64,000 bases of DNA from Atopobiaceae bacterium (GTDB taxonomy: Bacteria; Actinomycetota; Coriobacteriia; Coriobacteriales; Atopobiaceae), in assembly GCA_022482785.1 (NCBI GenBank), contig JAKVON010000002.1, positions 62,001-126,000 of the forward strand. The letters are read 5' to 3'. Below, one piece after another: positions 43,375-52,161 of the stretch; within the stretch, counting starts at the first letter, position 1; the number at the start of each line of letters is the position of its first letter. A program made the position numbers and the translations under genes. Under the pieces are notes generated by a model. It ran no database searches. It was not told where the DNA came from and saw only the letters and a list, made by a program, of their open reading frames with translations.

Positions 43375-44583
43375 CTACTGGTAGTGGAGCGACTCCACCG
43401 GGTCGAGGCGGGCGGCGCGACGGGCGGGGGAGTAGCCGAAGACGACGCCGATCGCGACGCTGATCCCCACGGCCGTGAGCACCGCGGCCGGCGAGATGGC
43501 TGGTGACATCGAGGCGAGCGACGGGCGCATCGCCCGCACGATGAGCGCGAGGCCCCACGCCCCGAGGTATCCCACGAGTATGCCGAGCAGCCCCCCGCAC
43601 ACGCACAGGGCGATGGATTCGAGGAGGAACTGCCTCGTGATGTCGGCGCTTCGCGCGCCGAGCGCCTTCCTGAGGCCAATCTCGCGGATGCGCTCGGTCA
43701 CGTTGGTGAGCATCATGTTCATGATGCCGATGCCGCCGACGAGAAGCGAAATGCCGGCCACCGCGCCCATGATGAGCGAGAAGGCGCTCATGACGGTGTT
43801 GAACTGGTCGACCATCGACTGCATCGACATGACGGTGACCTCGTCGTCTGCCTTGTCGGCTGGAACGTTGAAGTACGAGACGAGGAACGTCTTGGTCGAG
43901 GCGGCGAGCGCCTCGGCGTCGACGTTCGGCTTCGCGTAGCCGATGATCTGGCTGATGCTCGCATCCGAGCCGATGATTCGCGACGTCGCCGTCTTGCGTG
44001 GCAGGTAGACGGTCTCGTACGAGCCCATCGAGAACCCAGACGACTCCGAGACGCCCACGATCGAGTACTCGTCGTTGCCCAGCTTGACGGTCTTGCCGAC
44101 GACCTGGACATCCGCGTCGCCGAAGAGGTCCTTCACGGCGTTCTGGTCGATGATGGCGACCATGCCGCCTGCCTTCATCTCGGCGTCGGAGAAGAAGCGC
44201 CCATGGGCGAGCTTGATGCTCGAGGTGGTGAAGTATCCCTGGTCGACCCCCGTGATGGAGGCGTTGGCCGACTTCTTGCCCTGGGTGATGGTCGAGGTGC
44301 CGCTCACGGTGCCCGTGACGAGCTCGTATCCCGGCACCGAGAGCCGAATCCGCTCGAGGTCGCCCTCGGTCACGCTGCGTCCGGCGGAGACGCTGATGTA
44401 GATCTCGCGCGACTGGTTGAGGCCGAGCGAGCTGACGATGGTGTTCTGGATGCCGCCTATGAGCGCCGTCATCGAGATGACGGCGGCGATGCCGATGACG
44501 ATGCCGAGGATGGTGAGCATGCTGCGGCCGCGGTTGGCGGTGAGTGCCTGCCAGGTCTCGTAGAGCAGGTCGCGTGCCCTCAT
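43375..44583 (-). CDS. MacB-like FtsX-domain ABC permease
   Basis: 402 residues. One N-terminal helix after RGRSMLTILGIVIGIAAVIS, a large extracytoplasmic domain (about 45-270), then three C-terminal helices in the FtsX domain (GAVAGISLLVGGIGIMNMML, ERIREIGLRKALGARSADI, then VLTAVGISVAIGVVFGYSPA). This is the MacB-type mechanotransmission permease lacking its own ATPase. It works with the ATP-binding protein whose stop overlaps this start by four bases and with the adaptor(s) upstream. Substrates could be peptides, antimicrobials or lipoproteins. ATG 44583 has GGAGGGGG. Confidence 0.9.
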   Translation of the reverse strand: MRARDLLYETWQALTANRGRSMLTILGIVIGIAAVISMTALIGGIQNTIVSSLGLNQSREIYISVSAGRSVTEGDLERIRLSVPGYELVTGTVSGTSTITQGKKSANASITGVDQGYFTTSSIKLAHGRFFSDAEMKAGGMVAIIDQNAVKDLFGDADVQVVGKTVKLGNDEYSIVGVSESSGFSMGSYETVYLPRKTATSRIIGSDASISQIIGYAKPNVDAEALAASTKTFLVSYFNVPADKADDEVTVMSMQSMVDQFNTVMSAFSLIMGAVAGISLLVGGIGIMNMMLTNVTERIREIGLRKALGARSADITRQFLLESIALCVCGGLLGILVGYLGAWGLALIVRAMRPSLASMSPAISPAAVLTAVGISVAIGVVFGYSPARRAARLDPVESLHYQ

Positions 44584-45311
44584 GTCGTCCCCCTCCCGTG
44601 GGTCTCGCTTGCGGCGACGGCCTCGCGCTCCTGCTCGTCGGTGAGGATGTGGCCGTCCCTGATGTGCATCGTGCGGTCGGCCCACGAGGCGACTGTGGGG
44701 TCGTGCGTGATGAGGACGATGGTCTTGCCCTCGTCCCTGAGGCGCTCGAACGTCTCGAGCACCATCTGGCCCGTGGCGGAGTCGAGGTTGCCCGTGGGCT
44801 CGTCGGCGAGCACCACTGCGGGGTCGTTCACGAGGGCCCGCGCGATGGCGACCCTCTGCATCTGGCCGCCGGAGAGCTCGTTGGAGCGGTGGTCGAAGTA
44901 CTCGACGGGCAGGGACACGCTGGAGAGGGCCTTGACGGCCCGTGGCTCGCGCTCCCTGACCGGGCAGTCCGAGTAGAGGAGGGGCAGCATGACGTTCCTC
45001 ATCACCGTGGCGCGGGGGAGCAGGTTGAACGACTGGAACACGAACCCGAGCCGCGTGGCCCGTATCTCGGCGAGGTCGTCGTCGCCGAGGCGCGAGATGT
45101 CGAGGCCCTCGAGGCGATAGCTTCCCGACGTGGGGGTGTCGAGGCAGCCGAGGATGTTCATGAGGGTGGACTTGCCCGACCCCGAGGGGCCCATGATCGC
45201 GATGAACTCCCCGCGCTCCACGGTGAGCGACACCCCGCGCAGCGCATGGGTGAGTCCCGCTCCCGACTCGTAGATGCGATGCAGGTCGTGGACCTCAATG
45301 ACGTTGACCAT
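44580..45311 (-). CDS. MacB/LolD-like ABC ATPase
   Basis: 243 residues, LolD/MacB ATPase family. Walker [21 protein letters not shown], the family's D-x-P-T-x-G turn in TPTSGSYRLEG, Q-loop GFVFQSFNLLPRATV, signature [18 protein letters not shown], Walker B VVLADEPTGNLDS, switch His in VLITHDPTVA. It powers the FtsX permease. It begins three bases after the stop of the adaptor gene, so the adaptor, ATPase and permease form one tightly packed tripartite export operon. Confidence 0.92.
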   Translation of the reverse strand: MVNVIEVHDLHRIYESGAGLTHALRGVSLTVERGEFIAIMGPSGSGKSTLMNILGCLDTPTSGSYRLEGLDISRLGDDDLAEIRATRLGFVFQSFNLLPRATVMRNVMLPLLYSDCPVREREPRAVKALSSVSLPVEYFDHRSNELSGGQMQRVAIARALVNDPAVVLADEPTGNLDSATGQMVLETFERLRDEGKTIVLITHDPTVASWADRTMHIRDGHILTDEQEREAVAASETHGRGTT

Positions 45312-45314
45312 CTG

Positions 45315-46709
45315 CTACAGCCCCTCCGCCGAGGAGCTCGTGCCGGACGTTGCGCTCGAGGGGAGCACGACCGTGTCGCCCTCGCTCACGTTGCCCTCGA
45401 TGGCCGCCTGCGAGGTGCTCGTGGCCTTCACGCTGACCACGCGCGTGTCGGTCGTGCCCCTCTGGGGGTCGGTGAGCACGGAGACGTAGGCGGTGCCGTC
45501 CCCGCCCGTCTGCACGGCGGCTGCCGGAACCATGAGGACATCGGGCAGCGTCAGCGTCGTGATGGCGACGCTGGCGGTCATGCCGGGCTTGAGTGCCGCG
45601 TCAGGGGAGGGGATGAGCAGGTCGACGGCATAGGTTGTCACGCCCGTCCCAGAGGCGGCCGTCGAGGTCGAGGTGGCCGTCGCGGCCGTGGCCGTGGTGG
45701 CGATGTTCGTGATGGCGGCGTCAGAGGTGACGTTGGGGAGTGCCGAGAACGTGGCCTTTGCCGCCTGGCCGACCGCGAGCTTCGACACGTCGAGCTCGTT
45801 CGCCTGGACGGTCACCTTCATCTGGGAGACGTCCGAGATCTGGATGAGCGGCGCCGTGGCCGTCGTCGACATCGTGGCGCCCGAGCTGACGGCCGTCCCC
45901 GCGACCGCGTTCACCGCGATGATCGTGCCGGCGGCGGGAGCGGTGACCGTGCGCTTGTCGGCCGTGGCGACGGCCTCGTCATAGGCCTCGTTCGCGGTCT
46001 GGAGGGCGATGTTGGCCCCATCCCTCGCGACGTCGGCCGAGTTGATCGCCCCCTGGAGCGTCGCCTTGTCGAAGGAGGCGACCTGACCGGTCGCGATGGT
46101 CTTGTTGTAGGCGTCGGCTGCCGAGTTGTAGGCGTTGATGGCGTTCTCGTAGGCGGTCTGGGCCGAGTCGACGCCGTTCTGTGCCGTCTTGACCTGCTGG
46201 GCCGCGTCGTTCACCGCCTTGTCGAGCGTGTCGTTCTTGAGGGTGAACAGGACGTCCCCGGCTTCCACGGTGTCTCCCACGGAGACCTTGACGGTGTCGA
46301 TGATGCCGTCGACCTCGGGGGTGACGTTCGTCGACGAGACGGGCTCGACGGCGCCTGACGCGGTGACGGTGCTGGTGAAGGTCCCACGGGTCACGACGTC
46401 GGTGTCCATGGAGCTCATGGCGTTCGTGGAGGAGGAGCCCACCGACCTCGCGACGAGGGCGACGGCGACGATGCCCGCCGCGACGGCCGCGACGATGATC
46501 CCCCGCCTGACGGACTTCTTCCTCTTCTCCTGACGGTGCTTCTCGAGGGCCTGATAGGCGCTCTGCGCCTCGGGGTCGCCACCGTCGGGGGAGAGGACCT
46601 CGAGCTTCGAGGTCGGAGTCACGTCTGCCGGCGGGAGATCCAGGCCGGCCGTGCCCTCGGGCATGACCGGCGTTCCGTCCTGCTGGCCCTCGTTCTTGGT
46701 GTGCGACAT
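45315..46709 (-). CDS. efflux periplasmic adaptor subunit (HlyD/MacA-like)
   Basis: 464 residues. A cytoplasmic N-terminus of about 75 residues, one helix (GIIVAAVAAGIVAVALVA), then an adaptor body: lipoyl half (EPVSSTNVTPEVDGIIDTV, VEAGDVLFTLKNDTL), an alpha-helical hairpin with heptad-like Ala/Asn pattern (about 175-255), second lipoyl half (KRTVTAPAAGTIIAVNAVAG), beta-barrel and membrane-proximal domains. It anchors the MacB-like exporter on the outer face of the membrane. Of adjacent ATGs at 46712 and 46709 either may be used, with AAAGG upstream. Long Ala/Thr-rich inserts are present around residues 340-360. Confidence 0.88.
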   Translation of the reverse strand: MSHTKNEGQQDGTPVMPEGTAGLDLPPADVTPTSKLEVLSPDGGDPEAQSAYQALEKHRQEKRKKSVRRGIIVAAVAAGIVAVALVARSVGSSSTNAMSSMDTDVVTRGTFTSTVTASGAVEPVSSTNVTPEVDGIIDTVKVSVGDTVEAGDVLFTLKNDTLDKAVNDAAQQVKTAQNGVDSAQTAYENAINAYNSAADAYNKTIATGQVASFDKATLQGAINSADVARDGANIALQTANEAYDEAVATADKRTVTAPAAGTIIAVNAVAGTAVSSGATMSTTATAPLIQISDVSQMKVTVQANELDVSKLAVGQAAKATFSALPNVTSDAAITNIATTATAATATSTSTAASGTGVTTYAVDLLIPSPDAALKPGMTASVAITTLTLPDVLMVPAAAVQTGGDGTAYVSVLTDPQRGTTDTRVVSVKATSTSQAAIEGNVSEGDTVVLPSSATSGTSSSAEGL

Positions 46710-46840
46710 CATGCCTGCCTTTCGTGGTCCATGCGTTTCCCAGGAAAGTGTATTCGATGTGGCTCCGTTGAGGTCGCGCACGGTGCCGATTGTTGCCTTA
46801 CACTTCCGTAACCGAGTCTCTGACCAGCCGATCCATAAGG

Positions 46841-46878
46841 GAGGGGGCGGGCCATCGCATCCGGTGACCCGCCCCCTC
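46841..46878 (-). terminator. terminator-like hairpin
   Basis: GAGGGGGCGGG (46841-46851) and CCCGCCCCCTC (46868-46878) form an 11-bp perfect stem with a 16-base loop, just past the stop of the gene ending at 46902. No T run. Confidence 0.5.
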
Positions 46879-46901
46879 GAGCATGTTCCTCTTGCCCTTG
46901 C

Positions 46902-47204
46902 CTAGGCGACCGGCTTCTGCGAGGCATAGAAGGTCGCCTTGTCGAACACCTGCTCGATCGTCTTCCCGTCGACGAAGGGAAGGGCCATGAACTCCCCCAT
47001 GGTCTCGACGAGGTCGCTGCAGTCCGTGTAGTGGCCCTTCGCGTTGAGCCTGGACGTGTCCTGCGCGCGCCACGCCTGGAAGTTGGCATCGGTGAGGTAA
47101 TAGAGCCGGTCGTCGACCTCCATGTAGGCGGAGTGATGCGCGTGGAGGTAGTCTGCGAGCTGATCGTATGCGATATCGAGCTTTTCCTCGGCCTGCTTTC
47201 CCAT
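46902..47204 (-). CDS. hypothetical protein, 100 aa
   Basis: 100 residues, family not recognised. It reads as a soluble helical protein (KLDIAYDQLADYLHAHHSAY, then MEVDDRLYYLTDANFQAWRA) with a C-terminal half TDCSDLVETMGEFMALPFVD. No signal peptide or membrane helix. The start at 47204 has AAGGGA seven bases upstream. It lies between the HAD phosphatase and the adaptor gene on the same strand, with its own trailing hairpin, so it may be an independent unit. Confidence 0.65.
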   Translation of the reverse strand: MGKQAEEKLDIAYDQLADYLHAHHSAYMEVDDRLYYLTDANFQAWRAQDTSRLNAKGHYTDCSDLVETMGEFMALPFVDGKTIEQVFDKATFYASQKPVA

Positions 47205-47337
47205 GTGCCATCCCTTTCGACGGTGCCTGACGAATTCCGCTAGTCCGAATGATAGCGAAGGGACCTGCTCAGAACCGACCGTGCGCGACGAGTTTCGCGA
47301 ACGTCGCGCCTGCCTCTGCGGAAGGGTCCCAGCCTCC

Positions 47338-47985
47338 CTACAAGATGTACCCCTTGAGGTCCCCTGGTTGCCCCACGATGACGCGAGCGCCCCTCGCCTC
47401 GAGAAATTCCTCGCTCCTGTAGCCCCACCCGACGACGAGGCAGTCGACCCCCGCGTTCCTTGCGGTCTCGATGTCGACCTCGGAGTCGCCGACGTAGACG
47501 GCCTGGCTGCGCTCATGGCCGAGCTGCGCCAGGACGGCGTAGAGAGCGTCGGGCGCAGGCTTCCTGCGCACGCCCTCGCGCTCGCCGACGACCACGTCGA
47601 ACAGCCCCGGCAGGAAATGGGCCACGAGCTTCTGCACGGCGAAGTCCGCCTTGTTCGAGACGAGCGCCGTCCGCACCCCCGCGTCGCGTATCGAGGCGAG
47701 CAGCTCCTCGATTCCGTCGTAGGGACGGGTGGCGTCCTGGCAGTGCTCGGCATAGTAGGACTTGAACTCGGCGAAGACGGCATCGGTCGTCTCTCGGTCC
47801 GTCCCCGCGGGAACCGCGGTCTCTATCAGGTTGCGGATGCCGTTGCCCACAATCGCCCGGACCCGCTCGGTGCCGAGGGCGGGGAGGCCGTGCGAGGCCA
47901 GGGCGTGGTCGGTCGCGGCGGCGAGGTCCCCTATCGTGTCGAGAACCGTTCCGTCCAGGTCGAACACTGCGACCGAATAGCCCAT
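47338..47985 (-). CDS. HAD family phosphatase, phosphoglycolate phosphatase-like
   Basis: 215 residues with the four HAD motifs: AVFDLDGTVLDTIGDL, the motif II Ser in TALVSNKAD, the motif III Lys in GVRRKPAPDALY, and VYVGDSEVDIETARNAG. The helical cap lies between about 15 and 85. It belongs to the Gph/PpaX group acting on 2-phosphoglycolate or similar small phosphates. ATG 47985 follows AAGGGAGG closely. It is in the same direction as the adaptor-exporter genes, but a functional tie is not evident. Confidence 0.86.
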   Translation of the reverse strand: MGYSVAVFDLDGTVLDTIGDLAAATDHALASHGLPALGTERVRAIVGNGIRNLIETAVPAGTDRETTDAVFAEFKSYYAEHCQDATRPYDGIEELLASIRDAGVRTALVSNKADFAVQKLVAHFLPGLFDVVVGEREGVRRKPAPDALYAVLAQLGHERSQAVYVGDSEVDIETARNAGVDCLVVGWGYRSEEFLEARGARVIVGQPGDLKGYIL

Positions 47986-48046
47986 GACCCTCCCTTCGCC
48001 AGAGACCACCACCTGCCTTCGCCCCTTGTGGGGCGGTGCCTCGCGG

Positions 48047-49489
48047 CTAGGCCGAGGCCGCCGCGGACGTGCTCGCGGGGGAGGTCGCGGCATCGGGCAG
48101 GACCGCGGCATCGCCTGCCTTGACGTTTCCCTCGATGACGGCCACCTGCGCGTTCCTGGCCTTGACGCTGACCGTGCGGTTCTCCGTGGCGGCCGTGCTC
48201 GCATCGGTCTCCACCTGGACGAACGTGCTTCCGTCCGACGCGGTCTGGAGCGCTGCGACGGGCACGGTGAGAACGCCTGCCAAGGTCTGGTAGACGATGG
48301 TGGCGTTGGCGCTCATGCCGAGCTTGAGGCGCGCGTCAGGACTGGTGATGGGGAGGCTCACGGCGAAGGTCGAGCTGCCTGACGTCGTCGACGGGGTGGC
48401 GTCGCTCGAGATGTGGTCGACGCTCGTCTCGACGGAGAGGCTGGCGAGCGCCGGGAACGTGACCTTGGCGTACTGGTCCTCGGCCACCTTCTCGAAGTCG
48501 GACTCGCTCAGCTGCACCACGGCGACCATCTGCGAGACGTCGGACACCTGGGCGAGCGGCGTCTGGCCGGCGGCCGCGGCCGTGCCGGTCGTGGCCGCGT
48601 CGGAGGAGGTTGCCGCCGCGGAGGAGGCCAGGGACGAGCCTGCCATGACATAGGTCCCCGTGGTCGCGCCGAGCGCGGTGACGGTGCCGGACTGCGGGGC
48701 GGTCACCGTGCGCTTCTTGGCGGTGGCGACGGCGGTGTCATAGGTCTTCTGCGCGTTGTCGAGGGCGATCCCGGCGTTGGTGAGGGCGGTGTTCGCCTGG
48801 TTCACGGCGTTCTCGAGGGTCGCCTTGTCGAAGCTGGCGGTCTTTCCGGCGGCGATGGCCTTGTTGTAGGCGTCGGCGGCGGTGTTGTAGCTGTTCGTCG
48901 CGGTATCTGCCTGCGCCTGCGCGGCGTCGAGGGTGTTCTGGGCCATGTCGAGCTGGTTCTGTGCCTGGTCGACGGCCGTGTCGAGGTCGTCGTTCTTGAG
49001 GGTGAACAGCACGTCGCCGGCCTGGACCGCCTGTCCCTCGCTCACCTTGATCGATTCGATCGTCCCGCTCACCTCGGGGGCGACGTTCTTCGAGGAGAGC
49101 GCCTGCACCGTCCCCGTCGCCGAGACGGTGTTGGTGAAGTCGCTCTTGTAGACCGCCGTCGTGTTGAGCTTGGCCACGGGCGCGGGCTCCTCGGCCGGCT
49201 TGCGCGTCATCGCGAAGGCGGCGACGCCGACGAGGGCCACGATCGCGATCGCGATGCCGGCGACGGCGAGGGTCTTCCTGCTCTTGCGACGCCGGTCGAC
49301 CTCCGACTCGCTGACCCCGTAGATGGAGCCCGTGCCCTCCTGGTCGCTGATCTTGGGGACGGGCAGGGGCGACACGACGGGGGACGTCCGCTCGGTCTCG
49401 TCGGCCGTCGGGAAGGCGGCGTGCCGCGCATCGAGGCTTCCGGTGGCGCTGTCGGTACGAAGGGAGGAGTGCTTGCCTTCCGGCATCAT
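48047..49489 (-). CDS. second efflux periplasmic adaptor subunit
   Basis: 480 residues, a paralogue of the adaptor at 45315. It has a cytoplasmic N-terminus of about 80 residues, helix LAVAGIAIAIVALVGVAAFA, lipoyl half (VQALSSKNVAPEVSGTIESI, VQAGDVLFTLKNDDL), a helical hairpin (DQAQNQLDMAQNTLDAAQAQ), the second lipoyl half (KRTVTAPQSGTVTALGATTG) and barrel domains. A low-complexity Ala/Thr/Ser insert lies at about 310-335. No second permease or ATPase accompanies it, so it may share the MacB-like pair or form mixed adaptor hexamers. Two adjacent ATGs (49489, 49486) are possible starts. Confidence 0.86.
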   Translation of the reverse strand: MMPEGKHSSLRTDSATGSLDARHAAFPTADETERTSPVVSPLPVPKISDQEGTGSIYGVSESEVDRRRKSRKTLAVAGIAIAIVALVGVAAFAMTRKPAEEPAPVAKLNTTAVYKSDFTNTVSATGTVQALSSKNVAPEVSGTIESIKVSEGQAVQAGDVLFTLKNDDLDTAVDQAQNQLDMAQNTLDAAQAQADTATNSYNTAADAYNKAIAAGKTASFDKATLENAVNQANTALTNAGIALDNAQKTYDTAVATAKKRTVTAPQSGTVTALGATTGTYVMAGSSLASSAAATSSDAATTGTAAAAGQTPLAQVSDVSQMVAVVQLSESDFEKVAEDQYAKVTFPALASLSVETSVDHISSDATPSTTSGSSTFAVSLPITSPDARLKLGMSANATIVYQTLAGVLTVPVAALQTASDGSTFVQVETDASTAATENRTVSVKARNAQVAVIEGNVKAGDAAVLPDAATSPASTSAAASA

Positions 49490-49610
49490 GATGGTCTCTT
49501 TCTCTGTGCGAGGCTGTCCGGTCAGGGGCATGTCGTTTGCGGTTCGTTTCAGGAGCCACGGCCTAACCATGTCTGCCGCCGAGGCAGGCGCGACATGTCC
49601 AGTCAACTAA

Positions 49611-49640
49611 ATGATAGCGTTTCTGCAGGGAGAAAGGTAA
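49611..49640 (-). promoter_or_regulatory. putative promoter of the adaptor/exporter gene block
   Basis: Read on the minus strand: TTACCT (complement of 49635-49640), 18-base spacer, TATCAT (complement of 49611-49616), giving a leader of about 115 bases. That leader contains nested inverted repeats CATGTC/GACATG around TGCC/GGCA at 49568-49596. Confidence 0.4.
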
Positions 49641-49737
49641 CCGCAATCTAGGCCACGAGGGCGGCCCGACCCAAGCCGGGCACGGCTCCCGCATCCCCGC
49701 GCGGCGAAGTCGTGTCCTGGCGATTCTCGGGAGCCTG

Positions 49738-49766
49738 CCGACAAGGGCGCAGGCAGCTGCTATCAT
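49738..49766 (+). promoter_or_regulatory. putative aspS promoter
   Basis: CCGACA (49738-49743), 17-base spacer, TATCAT (49761-49766), about 100 bases before aspS. The -35 matches four of six consensus bases. The rest of the roughly 380-base gap at 49490-49869 holds no gene I can support. Confidence 0.4.
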
Positions 49767-49869
49767 GAGGACTCGCGTGCGCGCTCGGCGCCGTCTACGC
49801 CCCGCGCGCCGTCTGTTCGAGAGCCGCCCGTAACGGCACGGGGCGGCACAGACGAGAGGAACGAATCGC

Positions 49870-51639
49870 ATGGACCTGCACTCCCTTCACACCCATACCG
49901 CGGGCGAGCTGCGCCGCGGCGACATCGGTACGACTGTCACCCTCACCGGATGGGTCTGGCGCCGTCGCGACCATGGCGGCCTCATCTTCGTCGACCTGCG
50001 CGACCGCGCGGGCGTGACGCAGCTCACCTTCGACCCCGAGCACTCGGGCGGCGTCGCGTTCCACGCGGCCGAGACCATCCGCACCGAGTGGCCCATCCTC
50101 GTGACGGGCACCGTGCGCGAGCGTCCCGAGGACACCGCGAACCCCAAGCTTCCCACCGGCGAGGTCGAGGTCCTGGTCTCGAGCATCGAGGTGCTCAACC
50201 ACTCCAAGACGCCCCCCTTCCCGATCGAGGACGACCTCGACACGGCCGAGGACGTTCGCCTGCGCTATCGCTACCTCGACATCCGCCGTCCGCTCATGAT
50301 GCACAACCTCAAGGTGAGGAACGACTTCACCTTCGCGATCCGCCAGGCCCTGCACGCGGGCGAGTTCATGGAGGTCGAGACCCCCATCCTCTTCAAGTCG
50401 ACCCCCGAGGGCGCCCGCGACTTCATCGTCCCCTCCCGCACGCAGCCCGGCCACTTCTATGCCCTGCCGCAGTCGCCCCAGCTCCTGAAGCAGCTGCTCA
50501 TGGTCTCGGGCGTCGAGCGCTACTACCAGGTGGCCAAGTGCTTCCGCGACGAGGACCTGCGCGCCGACCGCCAGCCCGAGTTCACCCAGGTGGACGTCGA
50601 GATGAGCTTCGTCGACCAGGACGACGTCATGGAGGAGATGGAGCAGGTCCTCTCGGCCGCCTTCGCGGCGGTGGGAGTCGAGCTGCCCAGCCCGCTTCGC
50701 CGCATCCCGTTCTGGGAGGCCATGGACACCTACGGATCGGACAAGCCCGACACCCGCTACGGCATGCTCCTGCATGACGTGACGGACGTGTTCAAGGGCT
50801 CGAAGTTCAAGGTGTTCTCGGGCGCGGCGAACAAGGACGGCCAGGTCGTCAAGTGCCTGAACGCCAAGGGTGCCGGCAAGTGGCCCCGCGCCCAGATCGA
50901 CAAGCTCGAGGACGTCGCCAAGACCTTCGGCGCCAAGGGCCTGGCCTGGATCGCCTTCCGCGAGGACGGCTCGGTGAACAGTCCCATCGTGAAGTTCTTC
51001 TCCGACGAGGAGATGGCGGCGGTCAAGGCCGCGGCGGAGGTGGAGCCGGGCGACCTCGTGATGTTCGCCGCCGGCCCGCGCCGGTCCTCCGACGAGATCC
51101 TCGGCGGCATGCGCGTCCACATGGCAAACGCCCTCGACGTGCCACGCGAGGGCCACGACTTCCTCTGGGTGGTCGACTTCCCGATGTTCAAGTACGACGA
51201 GGAGTCCAAGCGCTACGGCGCCGAGCACCACCCCTTCACCCAGCCCGTCGTCGAGGACCTCGACAGGATCGAGTCCGACCCGCTCTCGGTGGGCTCCTAC
51301 ACCTACGACTTCGTGATGGACGGCTTCGAGGCGGGCGGCGGCGGCATGCGTATCCACAACGCCGACCTCCAGATGCGCGTCCTGCGCCGGCTCGGCTTCG
51401 ACGAGGAGCGCGCCAAGGCGCAGTTCGGCTTCCTCATGGAGGCCCTCGCGTTCGGCGCGCCTCCCATGGGCGGCTTCGCGCTGGGGCTCGACCGCGTCTG
51501 CATGCTGCTCTGCGGGAGCGACTCCATCCGCGACGTGATGGCCTTCCCCAAGACGAGCTCGGGCTCCGACCTCATGAGCGCGGCGCCCAGCGAGGTCTCG
51601 CCGAGGCAGCTCAAGGAGGTCTCCCTCCGCGTTATGTAG
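49870..51639 (+). CDS. aspS: aspartate-tRNA ligase
   Basis: 589 residues, the bacterial-length enzyme. N-terminal OB-fold anticodon domain (VTLTGWVWRRRDHGGLIFVD), motif 1 in EVETPILFKSTPEGARDF, motif 2 CFRDEDLRADRQPEFTQVDV, the inserted GAD domain (about 290-420), and motif 3 GGFALGLDRVCMLLCGSDSI. It charges tRNA-Asp and, in bacteria lacking asparaginyl-tRNA synthetase, often tRNA-Asn as well; specificity cannot be judged here. ATG 49870 gives the expected N-terminus. Confidence 0.96.
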   Translation: MDLHSLHTHTAGELRRGDIGTTVTLTGWVWRRRDHGGLIFVDLRDRAGVTQLTFDPEHSGGVAFHAAETIRTEWPILVTGTVRERPEDTANPKLPTGEVEVLVSSIEVLNHSKTPPFPIEDDLDTAEDVRLRYRYLDIRRPLMMHNLKVRNDFTFAIRQALHAGEFMEVETPILFKSTPEGARDFIVPSRTQPGHFYALPQSPQLLKQLLMVSGVERYYQVAKCFRDEDLRADRQPEFTQVDVEMSFVDQDDVMEEMEQVLSAAFAAVGVELPSPLRRIPFWEAMDTYGSDKPDTRYGMLLHDVTDVFKGSKFKVFSGAANKDGQVVKCLNAKGAGKWPRAQIDKLEDVAKTFGAKGLAWIAFREDGSVNSPIVKFFSDEEMAAVKAAAEVEPGDLVMFAAGPRRSSDEILGGMRVHMANALDVPREGHDFLWVVDFPMFKYDEESKRYGAEHHPFTQPVVEDLDRIESDPLSVGSYTYDFVMDGFEAGGGGMRIHNADLQMRVLRRLGFDEERAKAQFGFLMEALAFGAPPMGGFALGLDRVCMLLCGSDSIRDVMAFPKTSSGSDLMSAAPSEVSPRQLKEVSLRVM

Positions 51640-51647
51640 CGCCGTGC

Positions 51648-51709
51648 CAGGGGAATGAATGCCTCCCCGGCCGCATGGCCGAACCGCCTTCGGGCCGATG
51701 GCTTCTGTC
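51648..51709 (+). ncRNA. fluoride riboswitch (crcB motif)
   Basis: Between aspS and crcB the sequence follows the crcB-motif pattern: GGGGAATGAATGCCTCCCC (first stem and loop), a short linker hairpin GGCCGCATGGCC, then AACCGCC, TTCG, GGCCGATGGCTTCT containing the conserved G-A-T-G-G-C-T-(T/C)-C-T end. The first loop can pair with the 3' part as the known pseudoknot. It senses fluoride and controls the exporter gene directly downstream. A terminator-like stem follows at 51730. Confidence 0.83.
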
Positions 51710-51729
51710 GTGGCGCATTCGCGCCGAGG

Positions 51730-51750
51730 CGGGCCGTCGGCCCGATTCTT
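51730..51750 (+). terminator. riboswitch expression-platform terminator
   Basis: CGGGCC (51730-51735), GTC loop, GGCCCG (51739-51744), then ATTCTT. It sits between the fluoride riboswitch and the crcB ribosome-binding site, as expected for control by termination. Confidence 0.55.
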
Positions 51751-51763
51751 GTCTGGAGGACGT

Positions 51764-52141
51764 ATGAGGGAATTTCTGAGCGTGGGGATCGGCGGGTTTC
51801 TCGGCAGCGTCTCACGGTGGGGGATAGGGCTCTGCCTCCGGGCGCTCATGCCGGGGCTCCCGCTGGGGACGTTCGTGGCGAATGCCATCGCCGCCCTGGT
51901 CATCGGGCTCGTGACGGGCCTCGACCTCGCAAGCCCGCTGCCAGCCGAGGTGCGGCTCTTCCTGGCGGTGGGCCTCTGCGGGGGCCTCTCCACCTTCTCG
52001 ACGTTCAGCTCCGAGACGTTCCAGCTGACCGAGGCGGGAAACCTTGCGGGCGCGGCGGCGAACGTCGTCCTCAACCTGGGCGTCTGTCTCGCGCTGGTGT
52101 GGGTGGGGCTGCTCGTCGCCCGTTCCGTCGCCGCGGCGTGA
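51764..52141 (+). CDS. crcB: fluoride ion channel CrcB/FluC
   Basis: 125 residues with four membrane helices, the normal Fluc length. Typical residues: SVGIGGFLGSVSRWGIGLCL, PLGTFVANAIAALVIG (the Asn of the fluoride path) and GLCGGLSTFSTFSSETFQL (the G-G-x-T-T-F-S-T-F-type phenylalanine box). It works as a dual-topology dimer that leaks toxic fluoride out of the cell. ATG 51764 has TGGAGGACGT upstream and lies behind the fluoride riboswitch, which confirms the assignment. Only one crcB gene is present. Confidence 0.93.
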   Translation: MREFLSVGIGGFLGSVSRWGIGLCLRALMPGLPLGTFVANAIAALVIGLVTGLDLASPLPAEVRLFLAVGLCGGLSTFSTFSSETFQLTEAGNLAGAAANVVLNLGVCLALVWVGLLVARSVAAA

Positions 52142-52161
52142 TGCCCCCGAGCCGTCGGGGT

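Noticed and set aside
40839-43679. Minus-strand open frame of about 940 codons opposite the importer genes
   Set aside because: Arg/Gly/Pro-rich shadow of two well-supported + strand genes.
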